A stretch of 64,000 nt of DNA from Haberlea rhodopensis (Eukaryota > Streptophyta > Magnoliopsida > Lamiales > Gesneriaceae), in the NCBI GenBank assembly GCA_907163345.1, contig CAJQUN010000014.1:3162001-3226000 (forward strand). The letters are read 5' to 3'. The position numbers and the translations under genes are program-made. Positions within the stretch are counted from its first letter, which is position 1. Each line of letters opens with the position of its first letter. Below, piece by piece: positions 34,494 through 46,218 of this stretch. The notes beneath the pieces were generated by a model. The model was not told the origin of the DNA, ran no database searches, and saw nothing but the letters and a program-made list of their open reading frames with translations.

Positions 34494-34939
34494 TGTTGGG
34501 AAAATAACGCAATATTTTCTAGTCAGATATGTTGGAGCAAAAAAAAATGCGGAATAAAAACACAAGATTTACGTGGTTCGGCAAAAATTAGCCTACGTCC
34601 ACGGGGCTGCTGCAGATCTTTTATTGAAGAAAAATACAAGTGTTTACAAAACACTAACAACACTCAATCTGAAAAACACTCAGAAAATTATACAGCAATT
34701 TTCTAACACTAGTATTTTTACTCTGATTGCACTGTGTTATTTTTCTCTCTACAATTTGGTATTTTTTCTGAATGAAATTGTAACTCTATTTATAGAATTT
34801 ATTCACGCGTAATTGACAAAAAAAAATTTGCCAATTTTTCTTCACACGTCTCTGACAAATTTTTATGCAGATTTCCTTGAAAAATTTTGGCCAATTTTCA
34901 ACAAATATGGGCCCCCCATATTTATTCCTTTGACTAACA
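34494..34939 (-). repeat. 3' LTR of the unit B Tnt1-like element
   Basis: 446 bp; compared with its partner it lacks ttgtttacgcg, removed between two ACGCG repeats. TATA box retained. Confidence 0.92.
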
Positions 34940-35009
34940 ATCTCCCACTTGAAGACTGATCTCAATCTGTCTTCACACCTCGATCAATGCAGCAGCCTCT
35001 TCTGGCCTG

Positions 35010-38000
35010 TCAATCTATCAAGCCAACTGAAGTTGAACACAACTTCAGTTTATCAATGGTCACCACCTTTGTTAACATATCTGCTGGATTCTTACTTCCT
35101 TGGATCTTCTCTAATGTTAGCACATCATCCTCAAGCAGAGATCTGATGAAGTGATAACGGAGACCAATATGTTTTGTTCTAGAGTGGAATGCTGAATTCT
35201 TTGCCAGATGTATTGCACTCTGACTATCACTATACAAAACATTCTTCTCCTGATTGAATCCCAGCTCTGTTAACAAACCTTGAAGCCATATCAATTCTTT
35301 ACTAGCTTCAGTCACTGCAACATATTCAGCCTCTGTAGTGGATAAAGCTACAATTTTTTGTATCCGCGACATCCAACTAACAACTGTAGTTCCAACAGTG
35401 AATACATATCCTGTGGTGCTTTTTCGGTGATCGACATCACCTCCATAGTCTGCATCTACGTAACCTTGTACTTTTAGTTCTCATTTTCCAAAGTACAAAC
35501 ACTTCTTTGCAGTGCCTCGTAGATACCTCAAAATCCACTTAACTGCTTCCCAATGAGCCTTTCCTGGATTTGACATAAACCTGCTGACGACTCCCACTGC
35601 ATGGGCAATGTCTGGCCTTGTACAGACCATTGCGTACATCAAACTCCCAATGGCTGAAGCATAAGGAACTTTAGCCATGGACTCTTTTTCTTCCTCCGTC
35701 TGAGGACATTGGTCATTGGATAGGCGAAAATGACTAGCCAAAGGTGTGCTCACTGATTTGGCATCGCCCATGTTGAATCTCTGCAAAACACGATTGATAT
35801 ACTCCGCCTGAGATAACTGCAAAATTCCCTTTTGCTTATCTCTCGTGATTTGCATTCCAAGAATCTTTCTTGCTGGACCCAAGTCCTTCATTTCAAATTC
35901 TTTTGACAACTGCTGTTTCAAGTTTCTGATATCGTCCATATCAGAACCAGCTACTAACATATCATCGACATAAAGTAGCAAAATGATATAACTGGACTTA
36001 TATATCTTGAAATAGCAACAATGGTCGGCGTTGCTCCTCTGGAAACCTTCCTTGTGCATAAAGCCGTCAAACTTTAAGTACCATTGTCTTGGAGCTTGTT
36101 TCAGGCCGTACAAGCTCTTTTTCAATTTGCACACCTTATTCTCCATCCCTTTCTTTTCGAAACCTTCTGGTTGAAACATATAGATCTCCTTATCAATGTC
36201 TCCGTGAAGAAACGCAGTCTTCACGTCCAGTTGCTCAAGATGGAGGCTTTCACTGGCAACAATACTCAATACAGTCCTAATAGTATTGAGCTTCACAACC
36301 GGGGCAAAAATCTCTGAGTAGTCAACTCCTTCTTTTTGCTGAAACCCTTTGACGACCAGTCGGGCTTTGTATCTCATGGAACCATCATGGTCTTCCTTTA
36401 CCCGATACACCCATTTGTTGTGAAGTGCCTTCTTGTCCATAGGCAACTCAACAAGTTCCCATGTCTGATTGGACATCAAAGACTTCATCTCGTCTTTCAT
36501 GGCAAGCTCCCACTTGCCGGCATCTTTGGTCTGACATGCTTCATCGTAGCATTCAGGCTCACCTGCATCAGTTAGCAACAGATAGTTCATATACCTTCTG
36601 TTAGGTACATGAGGCCGAGAACTCCTTCTCAATTCATGAACTGGAGCAGGAGATGCATCATGCTGCTGCTCGCTGTCTTGATCAATTGATTCCCCTAACT
36701 GAGGAATCTCAACTATCTGTTCCACATGACTTTCTGGGACATCGTCCACCTCTGCATACGCTGGCTCACTCTGTTCTGAGTCGCTGCCAACTGTGTTATG
36801 CCTGTCCTTATACATCACTCGTTCGTTGAAGATTACATCTCTGCTGCGAATCATCTTTTTGTTTTCATCATCCCAAATACGGTAGCCAAACTCATCTTCA
36901 CCATAACCAATGAAAGTGCACTTCTTTGATTTGGGATCAAGTTTGTTTCTGAGTGCATCACTGATATGCACATATGCTACACAGCCGAAAACTTTAAGAT
37001 ATGAGAGGTTTACCTCTTTTCCACTCCATACCTCTTCTGGTATTCTATGCTCCAATGGTACCGATGGACCTCGGTTAATCAAGTAAGCTGCTGTGTTGAC
37101 TGCTTCTGCCCAGAACTGCTTTGGCAGGCCTGATTGTACCCGCATGCTTCTGGCTCGTTCTGTCAACGTCCGGTTCATACGCTCAGCTACACCATTGTGT
37201 TGAGGCGTACCAGGCACGGTTCTCTCCATTCTGATCCCATGCTCATAGCAGAACTTCTTGAATCTGGTGTCTTCATATTCACCACCATTGTCGGTTCTGA
37301 GCTTCTTTATCTTCACCCCTGTCTCATTTTCAACCATTGCTTTCCAAATCTTGAAAGCCTCAAATACTTCTGACTTATATTTCAGAAAGTAAACCCATAC
37401 TTTCCTGGAGTGATCATCAATAAAAGTCACAAAGTAGTGTTTCCCACTAATGGATGAGACAGTCGTTGGTCCCCAAACATCAGAGTGAACTAGTTCAAGT
37501 TTCACCTTCTTTGGGGTTCTTGTACCTGTCTGAAAGCTAACTCTTTTCTGCTTTCCAAATATACACCCTTCACACGTGTCAATATCAATTGACTGAAGGC
37601 TCGGAAGCTTCCCCTTTGAGTGCATAACCTTCATTCCTTTCTCACTCATGTGACCAAGTCTCTGGTGCCACAGAGTAGGACTTTCTGTGTCTGCTGCAAC
37701 TGCAATTGAACAGCGTGCTCCTGCTGTCATGTAAAGAGTACCACTCTTATTGCCTCGAGCAATTATCATTGCACCTTTTGAGATCTTCCAAGTATCACCT
37801 AAAAGACTGTTGTATGACCTTCACTGGCCAACGGAGATTAAGTTCTTTCTCAGATCGGGAATATGTCTGACATCCTTCAGTTCCCATATAGACCCGTTCA
37901 ACTTAATCTTTATAATACCTTTGCCAACAATCTCGCAAGATTGTTCATTACCAAGGTAGACTTTACCAAGGTTGCCGGGGACATATTTCTCGAAGAGTTC

Positions 38001-38902
38001 TCCCTGCGAAGTAGCATGGAATGATGCTCCAGAGTCTAACACCCAAGACTCTTCTTTGCACTCTAAGGAACATATTAATGCATCATCTCCAGAAGCAACG
38101 TTTGCTTCTGCCTTCACCTCCTGATTCTTTGGTGCATTTTTGCACTGATTTTTATAATGTCCGGGCTGCCCGCATTTCCAGCACTCAATAGTCTTGAGTT
38201 CTGAGAATTAGGGGGATTCCTAGATTTGGACCTCCTGTCCATTTGTTTGCCACGCCCACCTCATCTGTTTGATTTTCTACCTCTTGACTCTGTATGTAAT
38301 ACTGAAGAGGTTGATGATTCATTTGAATCTCTCCGTCTGATCTCTTCACTGAGAACCAGATCACGAACATCGTCAAATTTCAACTTAGTACTTCCCGATG
38401 AGCTACTCACAGCTGTGACAGTAGCATTCCAGCTTTCCGGCAGGGAAGACAAAAGTATTAATGCTCGTACTTCATCATCAAAATCAATGCTAACTGAACT
38501 CAACTGGGTTGTCACTGTGTTGAGTTCATTGAGGTGTTGAGCTACCGATCCGCCTTCTACCATTCGCAAATTGAACAACCGCCTCATCAAATGAACTTTG
38601 TTTGAAGCTGATGGCTTCTCGTACATGTTTGAAAGAGCCGCCATAAGACCCGCAGTGGTCTTTTCTTTTGCTATGTTGAAAGCAACGTTGCGTGACAACG
38701 TCAGTCGGATAACTCCGAGAGCTTTTCTATCTAGAAGAGCCCATTCTTCATCTTTCATGCCTTCTGGCTTCATACCCGAGAGAGGTTGATAAAGGCCTTT
38801 CTGGTACATATGGTCTTCTATTTGCATTTTCCAAAAGCCAAAATCTGAACCATTGAACTTTTCAATATTCATTTTTCCTTCATCTGCCGCCATTACTCCC
38901 AC
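35010..38902 (-). pseudogene. Defective gag-pol of the unit B Tnt1-like element
   Basis: Integrase and reverse transcriptase form one 762-codon frame (37769-35481), because the unit A Trp-to-TAG change is absent. RNase H follows after the shared TGA (35481-35483) at 35372-35010, and gag is at 38902-38261. Private defects: a CAA-to-TAA stop at the fifth gag codon, one-base losses near the zinc knuckle (about 38194) and near 37800. Shared defects are the TGA after gag, the ISVGQ/ASEG deletion and the TGA after YFGK. Catalytic motifs LVHSDVWGP, TDNGGEY, YVDDM and STTEAEY remain legible. Not able to make a full polyprotein. Confidence 0.92.
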
Positions 38903-39090
38903 TCGAACCTGACTCCCACCGGATTACTGTTTTGACAATTTTTGAAAATCACCGTGTTATTGAAAAACACCGCTGCGGACGAATTTGGTATTGCTGACCA
39001 AATCACTATTCACAAAATCACTATTCACGAAATTCACTATTCATGTGAATAGTAACCCGACAAAATTAACAATCAAGCTCTGATACCAGT

Positions 39091-39546
39091 TGTTGGGAAA
39101 ATAACGCAATATTTTCTAGTCAGATATGTGGGAGCAAAAAAAAATACGGAATAAAAACACAAGATTTACGTGGTTCGGAAAAATTAGCCTACGTCTACGG
39201 GGCTGCTGCAGATCTTTTATTGAAGAAAAATACAAGTGTTTACAAAACACTAACAACACTCAATCTGAAAAACACTCAGAAAATTATACAACAATTTTCT
39301 AACACTAGTATTTTTACTCTGATTGCACTGTGTTATTTTTCTCTCTACAATTTGGTATTTTTTCTGAATGAAATTGTAACTCTATTTATAGAATTTATTC
39401 ACGCGTTGTTTACGCGTAATTGACAAAAAAAAATTTGCCAATTTTTCTTCACACGTCTCTGACAAATCTTTATGCATATTTCCTTGAAAATTTTTGGCCA
39501 ATTTTCAACAAATATGGGCCCCCCATATTTATTCCTTTGACTAACA
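39091..39546 (-). repeat. 5' LTR of the unit B Tnt1-like element
   Basis: 456 bp, next to the PBS, TATAAATA intact on the minus strand. It is the best preserved of the four LTRs as a promoter. Confidence 0.92.
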
Positions 39547-40102
39547 AATAGTTGGCAACAAATTTGAATTTCTTGACAAAACTCAACAATGTCCATTTCA
39601 TCTTTCTGCGGTGGCAGCAGCACACTTAGTCCAATTTTGCAGAATAAACTGTATCTCCCCGTGAAGAGTTAGGCTGCAAGACCTATACCGCTGCGATCCT
39701 CTATGAGTCTAGTCTTCAATGCAAAAAACGGTTCGTCATTTGGACAATTGAGCAAGAAGTTATGCCAATTTTCCAAAAGTCGCTGCAAGTGCCAGAAAAA
39801 CTAAAATACTACGAAAATTGTTAGATAAAATCTCAATATAAAAATTTTAAACTTAAAATGAGTTTAGAACATTTTGAACGAAAATTAGAACATTTGAAAT
39901 AGATTTTAAAATTATTTTTGTGCAAAATGAATGCAATAAAATTGATTTTTATGCTAAAAAATTTCACACACCATATTTTGAAAAAATATGCTATGAAAAT
40001 AATTTCATGCTCATGAAAATTTTTGAAAATGATTTTAAAAGATATCCGCTAAAAAAATCGGTAAAAATACTTTCCAAGAACAACCTTGGCTCTGATACCA
40101 CT
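39547..40102 (-). mobile_element. Internal segment of the non-autonomous LTR element, PBS side (unit B)
   Basis: Copy of 23103-23658; PBS within 40084-40100. No coding capacity. Confidence 0.75.
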
Positions 40103-41756
40103 TGTCAGCATCGATTCCGGGGGTAGGTTGTCAGTCCACACCCGAGTTCAACCAACTTGAGCTTCAATAGCTCGTGTTCTTGAAATAATTGCACAGAGTG
40201 ATTATATCGAGTTCGGTTACAAAACCGAGCGGAAGACACTCGAAATAACATGCTCTATAACCTATTAACCATTTGAAAGACATTTTAAAGATATGCAAGA
40301 AAGTAAATAAACAAGCATTTGTTTATGGAAGTTCGAAGGTGGTTTAATCCTTCTACGTCTCCCCTTCTTCCACCTCATGGAATGATTCCACTAGAAGACT
40401 TTGGTTTATACAATCCCGTTGTACAAACCCGATCCAGTTGGGAATCCCTCATCCAACGAGAACTCCTAGCAACTCAACTATGTATGTTCTTTAATGTCTC
40501 ACATACAAAGACCTCTCAATCGGTTGTGATGAATCATCAACCGTTACAATGATATTCACTAATCTATTAAGCTCTCAAATACAATGAATAGAGTGAATAT
40601 ATATGCCACAAATGATCTCTGACTAGATCTGATATAGCAAGGTAAGAGGTGCCAAAGATTTGGGGAGTGCTCTTCATTTAGCAGCTTTTGTCTTTGAAGT
40701 TCCTCGATTGAATCCCAAGTGGGTTCGCTTTTATCTTGCTTGGATTGATCTTCAATCACCTTATTTGAGCTTCCAAGACTTGTATATATAGCCCCAAATA
40801 ATTATATATACGTTATACACAAGAATATGCCCGCTGAAAAAGGTTCTGAACCATTCCCGAGCTTGCAACGGTCATATTCTGGTTTCTGGGTTCTTTGTAT
40901 TTCAGACCTGACTAGCCGGATCAGCTTGGACAGATCAGTCTGGCCGGATCAGCTTGGACAGATCAGTCTAGATCAGCTTGGGCAGATCAGTCTGGCCGGA
41001 TCAGTCTGGCCGGGTCAGTCTGGACAATCAGCTTGATACAAAACAGATTGATAAACTTGCTCTTCTGATCTGTTGCTTGTAGCTCTTGATTCTTTGATTT
41101 CTGGGCAAAGTGATCTACATGAAAGTTGTAGCCATTTCTCTTAAATTTCCACGGAATCAAGAATCGCTCGATTTCGAGGTCGTATGAGAGAGTTATGCTT
41201 GAAATACGAGGCAATGCTCCTGCTGTCTGTTTGCTGGATGCAGCATCACATGGCGTGACTTGCAGAAGCCTTTTGGCCATCTTAACGTCCGATTATGTCT
41301 TTGACTTCCAAAAATGACTTGTATATCTTTTTCTTAGCTTTCCAACCCATACTGAATCATCTCGTTTCGATAAGGGAGCTGAGAGTTATGGCCAACAGAC
41401 TAACAGTCGCTTGCTGTTTCTTCGCGGTACAGCTTGATCTTACAGGCGTCTTTTCTCCTTGATAACATTCGAACTAGCCGATCTGTTGTGAAATATGACT
41501 TTTAGTATTTTTAGTTGGCTGTTCAACCTCTTTGGAAGAACGCCATTTCGATATCCGAGCTATGAGATATGATCGAAACAATCCGCTCTACCAGAATTTC
41601 AGTCTTGGTCCAGCTTGATATTTTCAAGCTACTTCTTTGTAATTCATCAAGCTCTTAATTATGACCTATGAACTGCACACTTGATGAAATATGTTAGCAA
41701 CACAATAACAAGCTTTGTTAACATCAAAACGTTATTCGGGTTTCTAAAACCCAACA
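40103..41756 (-). repeat. 1,654-bp LTR of the non-autonomous element (unit B)
   Basis: Same length as the unit A LTR with few differences, some of them in the GATCAG repeats (40916-41034). Again flanked by PBS on the left and PPT on the right. Confidence 0.85.
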
Positions 41757-42745
41757 ATCTCCCCATTTTTGATGATCACAAAACTTGAATAGAAATATGA
41801 TCATTAAAGCACAATGTTGCATAATAAGAAAAAAACCATATTTTTTAAACAACATATTTCTCCCCCTTTTTGTGTGAATCAAAAAGGAAGACAAATAAAA
41901 TGTACCCCCCCTCAATGATTGAGATTAAACTCTCCCCTTAATTTTAAAATGTTTGAAATTTGAGCAAGTGGGGGGCAAATGGGGTAGGCTAAAACAAATT
42001 AAAAAATGCAATGAAAATTAATTTTTGAACAAAAATAACCTCTTTTGATGATGGATGAAGCATACTTGGCAACAAATTTGAATTTCTTGACAAAACTCAA
42101 CAATGTCTATTTCATTTTTCTGCGGTGGCAGCACACTTAGTCCAAGGGATTTTTAAAGGGAGATTTACCAAGAGACGTGGGGACATTCAGAGATAGACAT
42201 TCAGAGTGAGAGAAGAAGGAGGCTAGGGTTGAACAAGGAGAAAATAAACGACGACGGCTCGGAGCAAAAAGTAGAGATTTCATTACGAGACGGCGGCGTT
42301 CATCGGAGAACGAAGAATAGCTTCTAATTCATTTTGTATCTCTAAACTTTTATTAGTTTTTATGGAGTATTTAAACATGACTATCTTTAAATTCATTCTA
42401 GCATGAGCTAATTCTAGAATGAATTAACTCTAAAATGAATTAATTCTAAAAGGTTCTGCACCATTCCCGAGCTTGCAACGTCATATTTTGGTTTCTGGGC
42501 TCTTTGTATTTCGAACCTGACTGGACGGATCAGCTTGGACAGATCAGTCTGGCCGGATCAGCTTAGACAGATCAGTCTGGACTAGCTTGGGCAGATCAGT
42601 CTGGCCGGATCAGTCTTGGCAGATCAGTCTGGCCGGGTCAGTCTGAAAAATCAGCTTGATACAAAACAGATTGATAAACTCGCTCTTCTGATCTGTTGCT
42701 TGTAGCTCATTATTCTTTGATTTCTGGGCAAAGTGATCTACATTA
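41757..42745 (-). mobile_element. Second internal segment, unknown segment and truncated LTR (unit B)
   Basis: Collinear with 25313-26300: PPT and internal part without the Tnt1 insertion (to about 42145), unrecognised segment (to about 42450), partial LTR with GATCAG repeats (to about 42745). Confidence 0.75.
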
Positions 42746-44961
42746 GTATCCCTTCACTCTTTAACAAGCTAACATCTTCGAAGTTTTCATTTTGTTAAAA
42801 TGTTTTTTTAAAAGAATATATAAAAATCCGATTAAATAAGAAAAAAGGGCTCTGGAAAAAAATATATCGATTCAAACTCATTCATCTTGGTTTTAGGATT
42901 CAAATAGAAAAGCTTGGGGAAGCACAAAAGTATGCATCAAGCTTAACGCCTTGAGAAGCAAAAGGTTCGATCTAAGCCATCAATTATTAAAATATGAAGT
43001 TAGAAAAGGTTCAATGATGTGGCCTAGTGTTTGTTGCCTCCTTTTTGTTGTAAGTAGCTCGAGTTCGAGTTTATCCCTCACTAATTTAGAAATTGTAAAA
43101 AAAAAATCAAATAATTGAAAATAACAATAGCACATACAATATTGTGTTAGGGGTATATAATATTCAAATCGGTGTATCAGAACTTAGCATATAAATCAAG
43201 ATTTCAATTAAAAGCCGTGTATGTGTGTGATAAGAATTTGGTCCAAACCCAACTTCATTATTCCTAATTATAACAATGCCACGTGTTCAAGTCATGTTTA
43301 ATGTGTTAACAAACTAGTGGCAGGGCACACATATTAAAATTATCATCGCATTATAAATTATTGGCAATAATTCCTTTATCTTTAGTGGAAATTTAACTAA
43401 TATTGTTTAATAGGTCATGTTCTTGAATATAATACCAAATTCATTGAACAATATCATTGAAAAAACTAACTTTTATGAATAAAAAAAAGATGTTAAAATA
43501 TATATTGTAAGATGATTATATAAATCAAAATAATATGTTATTAAAAAGATTCCCAAATAATTAAAATAATTTAGAAATTTAATGATATCGAAATGCATGA
43601 GCTTAGTATATCATCAACTTTAGATTTTCACAAAAGTAAACAATTTTTTATTGAAAAAAGCCTGGGTAAATTTCATTAATAGATTTGATTTATAATTTGT
43701 TTTTACAGATTAGTTTTTTTATTAGTTTTATATTTACTATGTGAAAATACACAATAAAATATATTTTCCTATTAGTGTTAAATAAAAATACAAATAAACT
43801 TTAATTAACTTTGTAACTTAAAAATGTTTAGAATAATTTTATTAGGAAAGAATAACTCAAACCGATTTCATGAAAATATTTTGGGAATAAACTAAATGTG
43901 ATCTTTAAGGCTATATAATTCCTGGTTTATTTGATATCACTATTTAAGGGACTCTAGATGGTAACATCAAATTTTCTCCAATTTTGTATGGCATATTTCT
44001 TTATTTTACCTTTTTTTGATTTATCGTATATATATAATTTGAAATAGGATTCTACCAAAGTTTAATTTAATAAAATGCATATGACTTCCTTATTTTTGTA
44101 AAACTAATTTTAACTTACCTTTAAAACTATGTATATATATAGATATTTTCTTATTTAAACATTGCTCCACCTTGATAATATTCGTGTTTTTTTTGTGAAA
44201 ACCCGATTTTTATTCCAAATCAAGCAAACCCAATTTTTATTCCAAATAAAGTCTTGTTGATTTCAAGATAATATTGTAAGCTAAATAATAATATTAAATT
44301 GCATTATAGATAATCATGAATTATGTTGTTTAGATTTTAAAACAATTACTTGATATCAAGATAATATTAAAAGTTAAAGAATAATATCGAATTGCATCGT
44401 AGATAATGTTGAATTATAGTATTCAATCTTGTAGTTTTAAAATACATATTTAAATCAATAACTTAGTGCTAAGATAATTCAAGGAGATAATAATGAATTA
44501 ACCTTGTAGACTTTAAAACCAATTAAGATAATTAAGGATTTTAAGAAGATAATAAATAATTTTAAACAGTTGTTAAACCAAAAATACTTGATTAATCACG
44601 TTTTCAAGCCATATTTACATAAAATAAAGCAAAGATTCGCTCTCACCTTTTCACACCAAAGTCTCGAGACACAAACAAAGCTATATTTCACCCTCCAAAC
44701 TCTCTCGAGAGACCCACGAACATAACAATTCTCTTGAGTTTCGAAACCTTCCAGCACAAAACGAAGCATAAATTACCCAGTCCCCTCACCTTTCACCATT
44801 TTCACACATATTTTTCGAAAGCTTTCACATTGAACACACATATAATATCAGCCTTGATATTCGAAGGTTTCAATCATTAAAAATCTGAATACTTCGAGCC
44901 ACACACACATACACACAGTAAGAGTGTTCAAACCTGCCTTGCTGCAAGAAAGTGAGGAGCG

Positions 44962-46218
44962 ATGGACGATCATCAAAAAGGAAAACTGAAAAGGGTGGAG
45001 GCAGGGGAGGTGAAGGATTCTGGAATTAAACAGTATACGATTATCTCTTCTTCGATTGCTGCAGAATCAGTTTTTCATAACATTGATCTTCTTACCGAAA
45101 TTTTACGACGTTTACCTGCTAGATCTCTCATGAGATTCAAATCCCTGAGTAAAAGTTGGCGTACTATAATAACCAGCAAATTCTTTTGTTTACTCTGGCA
45201 GCAGCATCAGGATCCGGGGCTTATATTGATGACTGGGGATATAGGGGTCAGCCCCCGCCCGCATCGCTACATCCCTGTTTCTGGTCCCAAAGCAGGCGTT
45301 CCTAAGTTCGTGTTTGATCACGTTTTATTCTCCCATGTTTCGCAGTCGTGTAATGGTTTTTTACTCTGTATGAGTCCTGATGATGATGATTATCGTAATG
45401 ATGTCTTTTGGGTCTATAATCCAACCACTTTCAAAGTGATCGTTCTTCCGCCGTTGTTGTTCGATGGTAAAGAAGGTGTTGATGCTTGCATGATTCATTC
45501 TCACAATTGTGAGTGTGATCACCTCTCACATGGCAGAGTGGTTGCTCTTACAGAAGCTCTTGTTAATCGTAAGGAGTTATGTTATCAAGTTTACGTGACT
45601 AAAAACAATGGCAAGTGGAAGCATTCGGGCCAGCTTTTCGAGTATAACATAAATCTTTCTGCTGGTGTGTATTGGAACAATTCCATCATCTGGCTTGGTA
45701 AAGACGTGACATTATGCTTCGATCTTGATTCAGAGGTGCTGCACCACGTGGGCACCTCGCTTCCCCGTTGTGAAGTCCATGAACCATATTACTTTGGGGA
45801 ATCAGGAGGACATTTGCATTTCATTCAAAAGCAGAATAGTAAATTGATTATTTACGAAATGATGTCTGATTTATCTTGGTTCGAAAAAGGCCGCATTTGC
45901 TTGAGCCAGATCGATGCATCTTTTTCCCAATTATTAGGTTCGGACTATACTGATGAAAATTTGGGGTACACAGGTTGGGGTTTGCAGAGCAGTGATTCAA
46001 AGTTTAATGTTGTTTCCTTGTTTGAAGACGAAAAAGATTCAATCTTGGTGTTGGCATCAAGATACCATGTCATTTCTTACAGAATGCAAGACCAGACGTG
46101 GAGGAAGCTTTGTGAGTGGGAGTTCATTGGACGATACCATAAATATTCAAATTGTCGTTATGAAAGTCATAGTAATGCGCATCAGCATGTTGAGACCATA
46201 TTTCAGTTCCAAGATTAA
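44962..46218 (+). CDS. F-box protein, unit C copy (full length)
   Basis: A 418-residue single-exon frame with the F-box at about 40-80 and the associated region with VFWVYNPTTFKVIVLPP. Differences from unit A include DDDDYRND for DDDTRND, absence of KLSHLSLAF, and TEALVNRKELCYQVYVTK where A has AQCFVNGKDLFYQVYVTK, plus single changes. The clustered changes near residues 190-215 suggest gene conversion or relaxed constraint there. Predicted SCF substrate adaptor; target unknown. Leader and 3' flank resemble unit A. No lesions. Confidence 0.9.
   Translation: MDDHQKGKLKRVEAGEVKDSGIKQYTIISSSIAAESVFHNIDLLTEILRRLPARSLMRFKSLSKSWRTIITSKFFCLLWQQHQDPGLILMTGDIGVSPRPHRYIPVSGPKAGVPKFVFDHVLFSHVSQSCNGFLLCMSPDDDDYRNDVFWVYNPTTFKVIVLPPLLFDGKEGVDACMIHSHNCECDHLSHGRVVALTEALVNRKELCYQVYVTKNNGKWKHSGQLFEYNINLSAGVYWNNSIIWLGKDVTLCFDLDSEVLHHVGTSLPRCEVHEPYYFGESGGHLHFIQKQNSKLIIYEMMSDLSWFEKGRICLSQIDASFSQLLGSDYTDENLGYTGWGLQSSDSKFNVVSLFEDEKDSILVLASRYHVISYRMQDQTWRKLCEWEFIGRYHKYSNCRYESHSNAHQHVETIFQFQD

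Larger units (their letters stand above)
34494..39546 (-). mobile_element. Tnt1-like Ty1/copia retrotransposon, unit B
   Basis: Same insertion as in unit A, with LTRs at 34494-34939 (446 bp) and 39091-39546 (456 bp). The left LTR has lost 11 bp between short direct repeats (cacgcg). Both LTRs keep TATAAATA on the minus strand (34787-34794 and 39383-39390). PBS 39075-39088, PPT 34940-34950. Confidence 0.95.
26351..42795. repeat. Tandem segmental duplication, unit B (~16.4 kb)
   Basis: Collinear with unit A except for the ~950-bp loss in its F-box gene and many small differences. The junction with unit A (acaagctaacatcttcgaag... then aaaatgttttt) recurs at the B/C border near 42796, showing true head-to-tail tandem copies. 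Confidence 0.95.
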
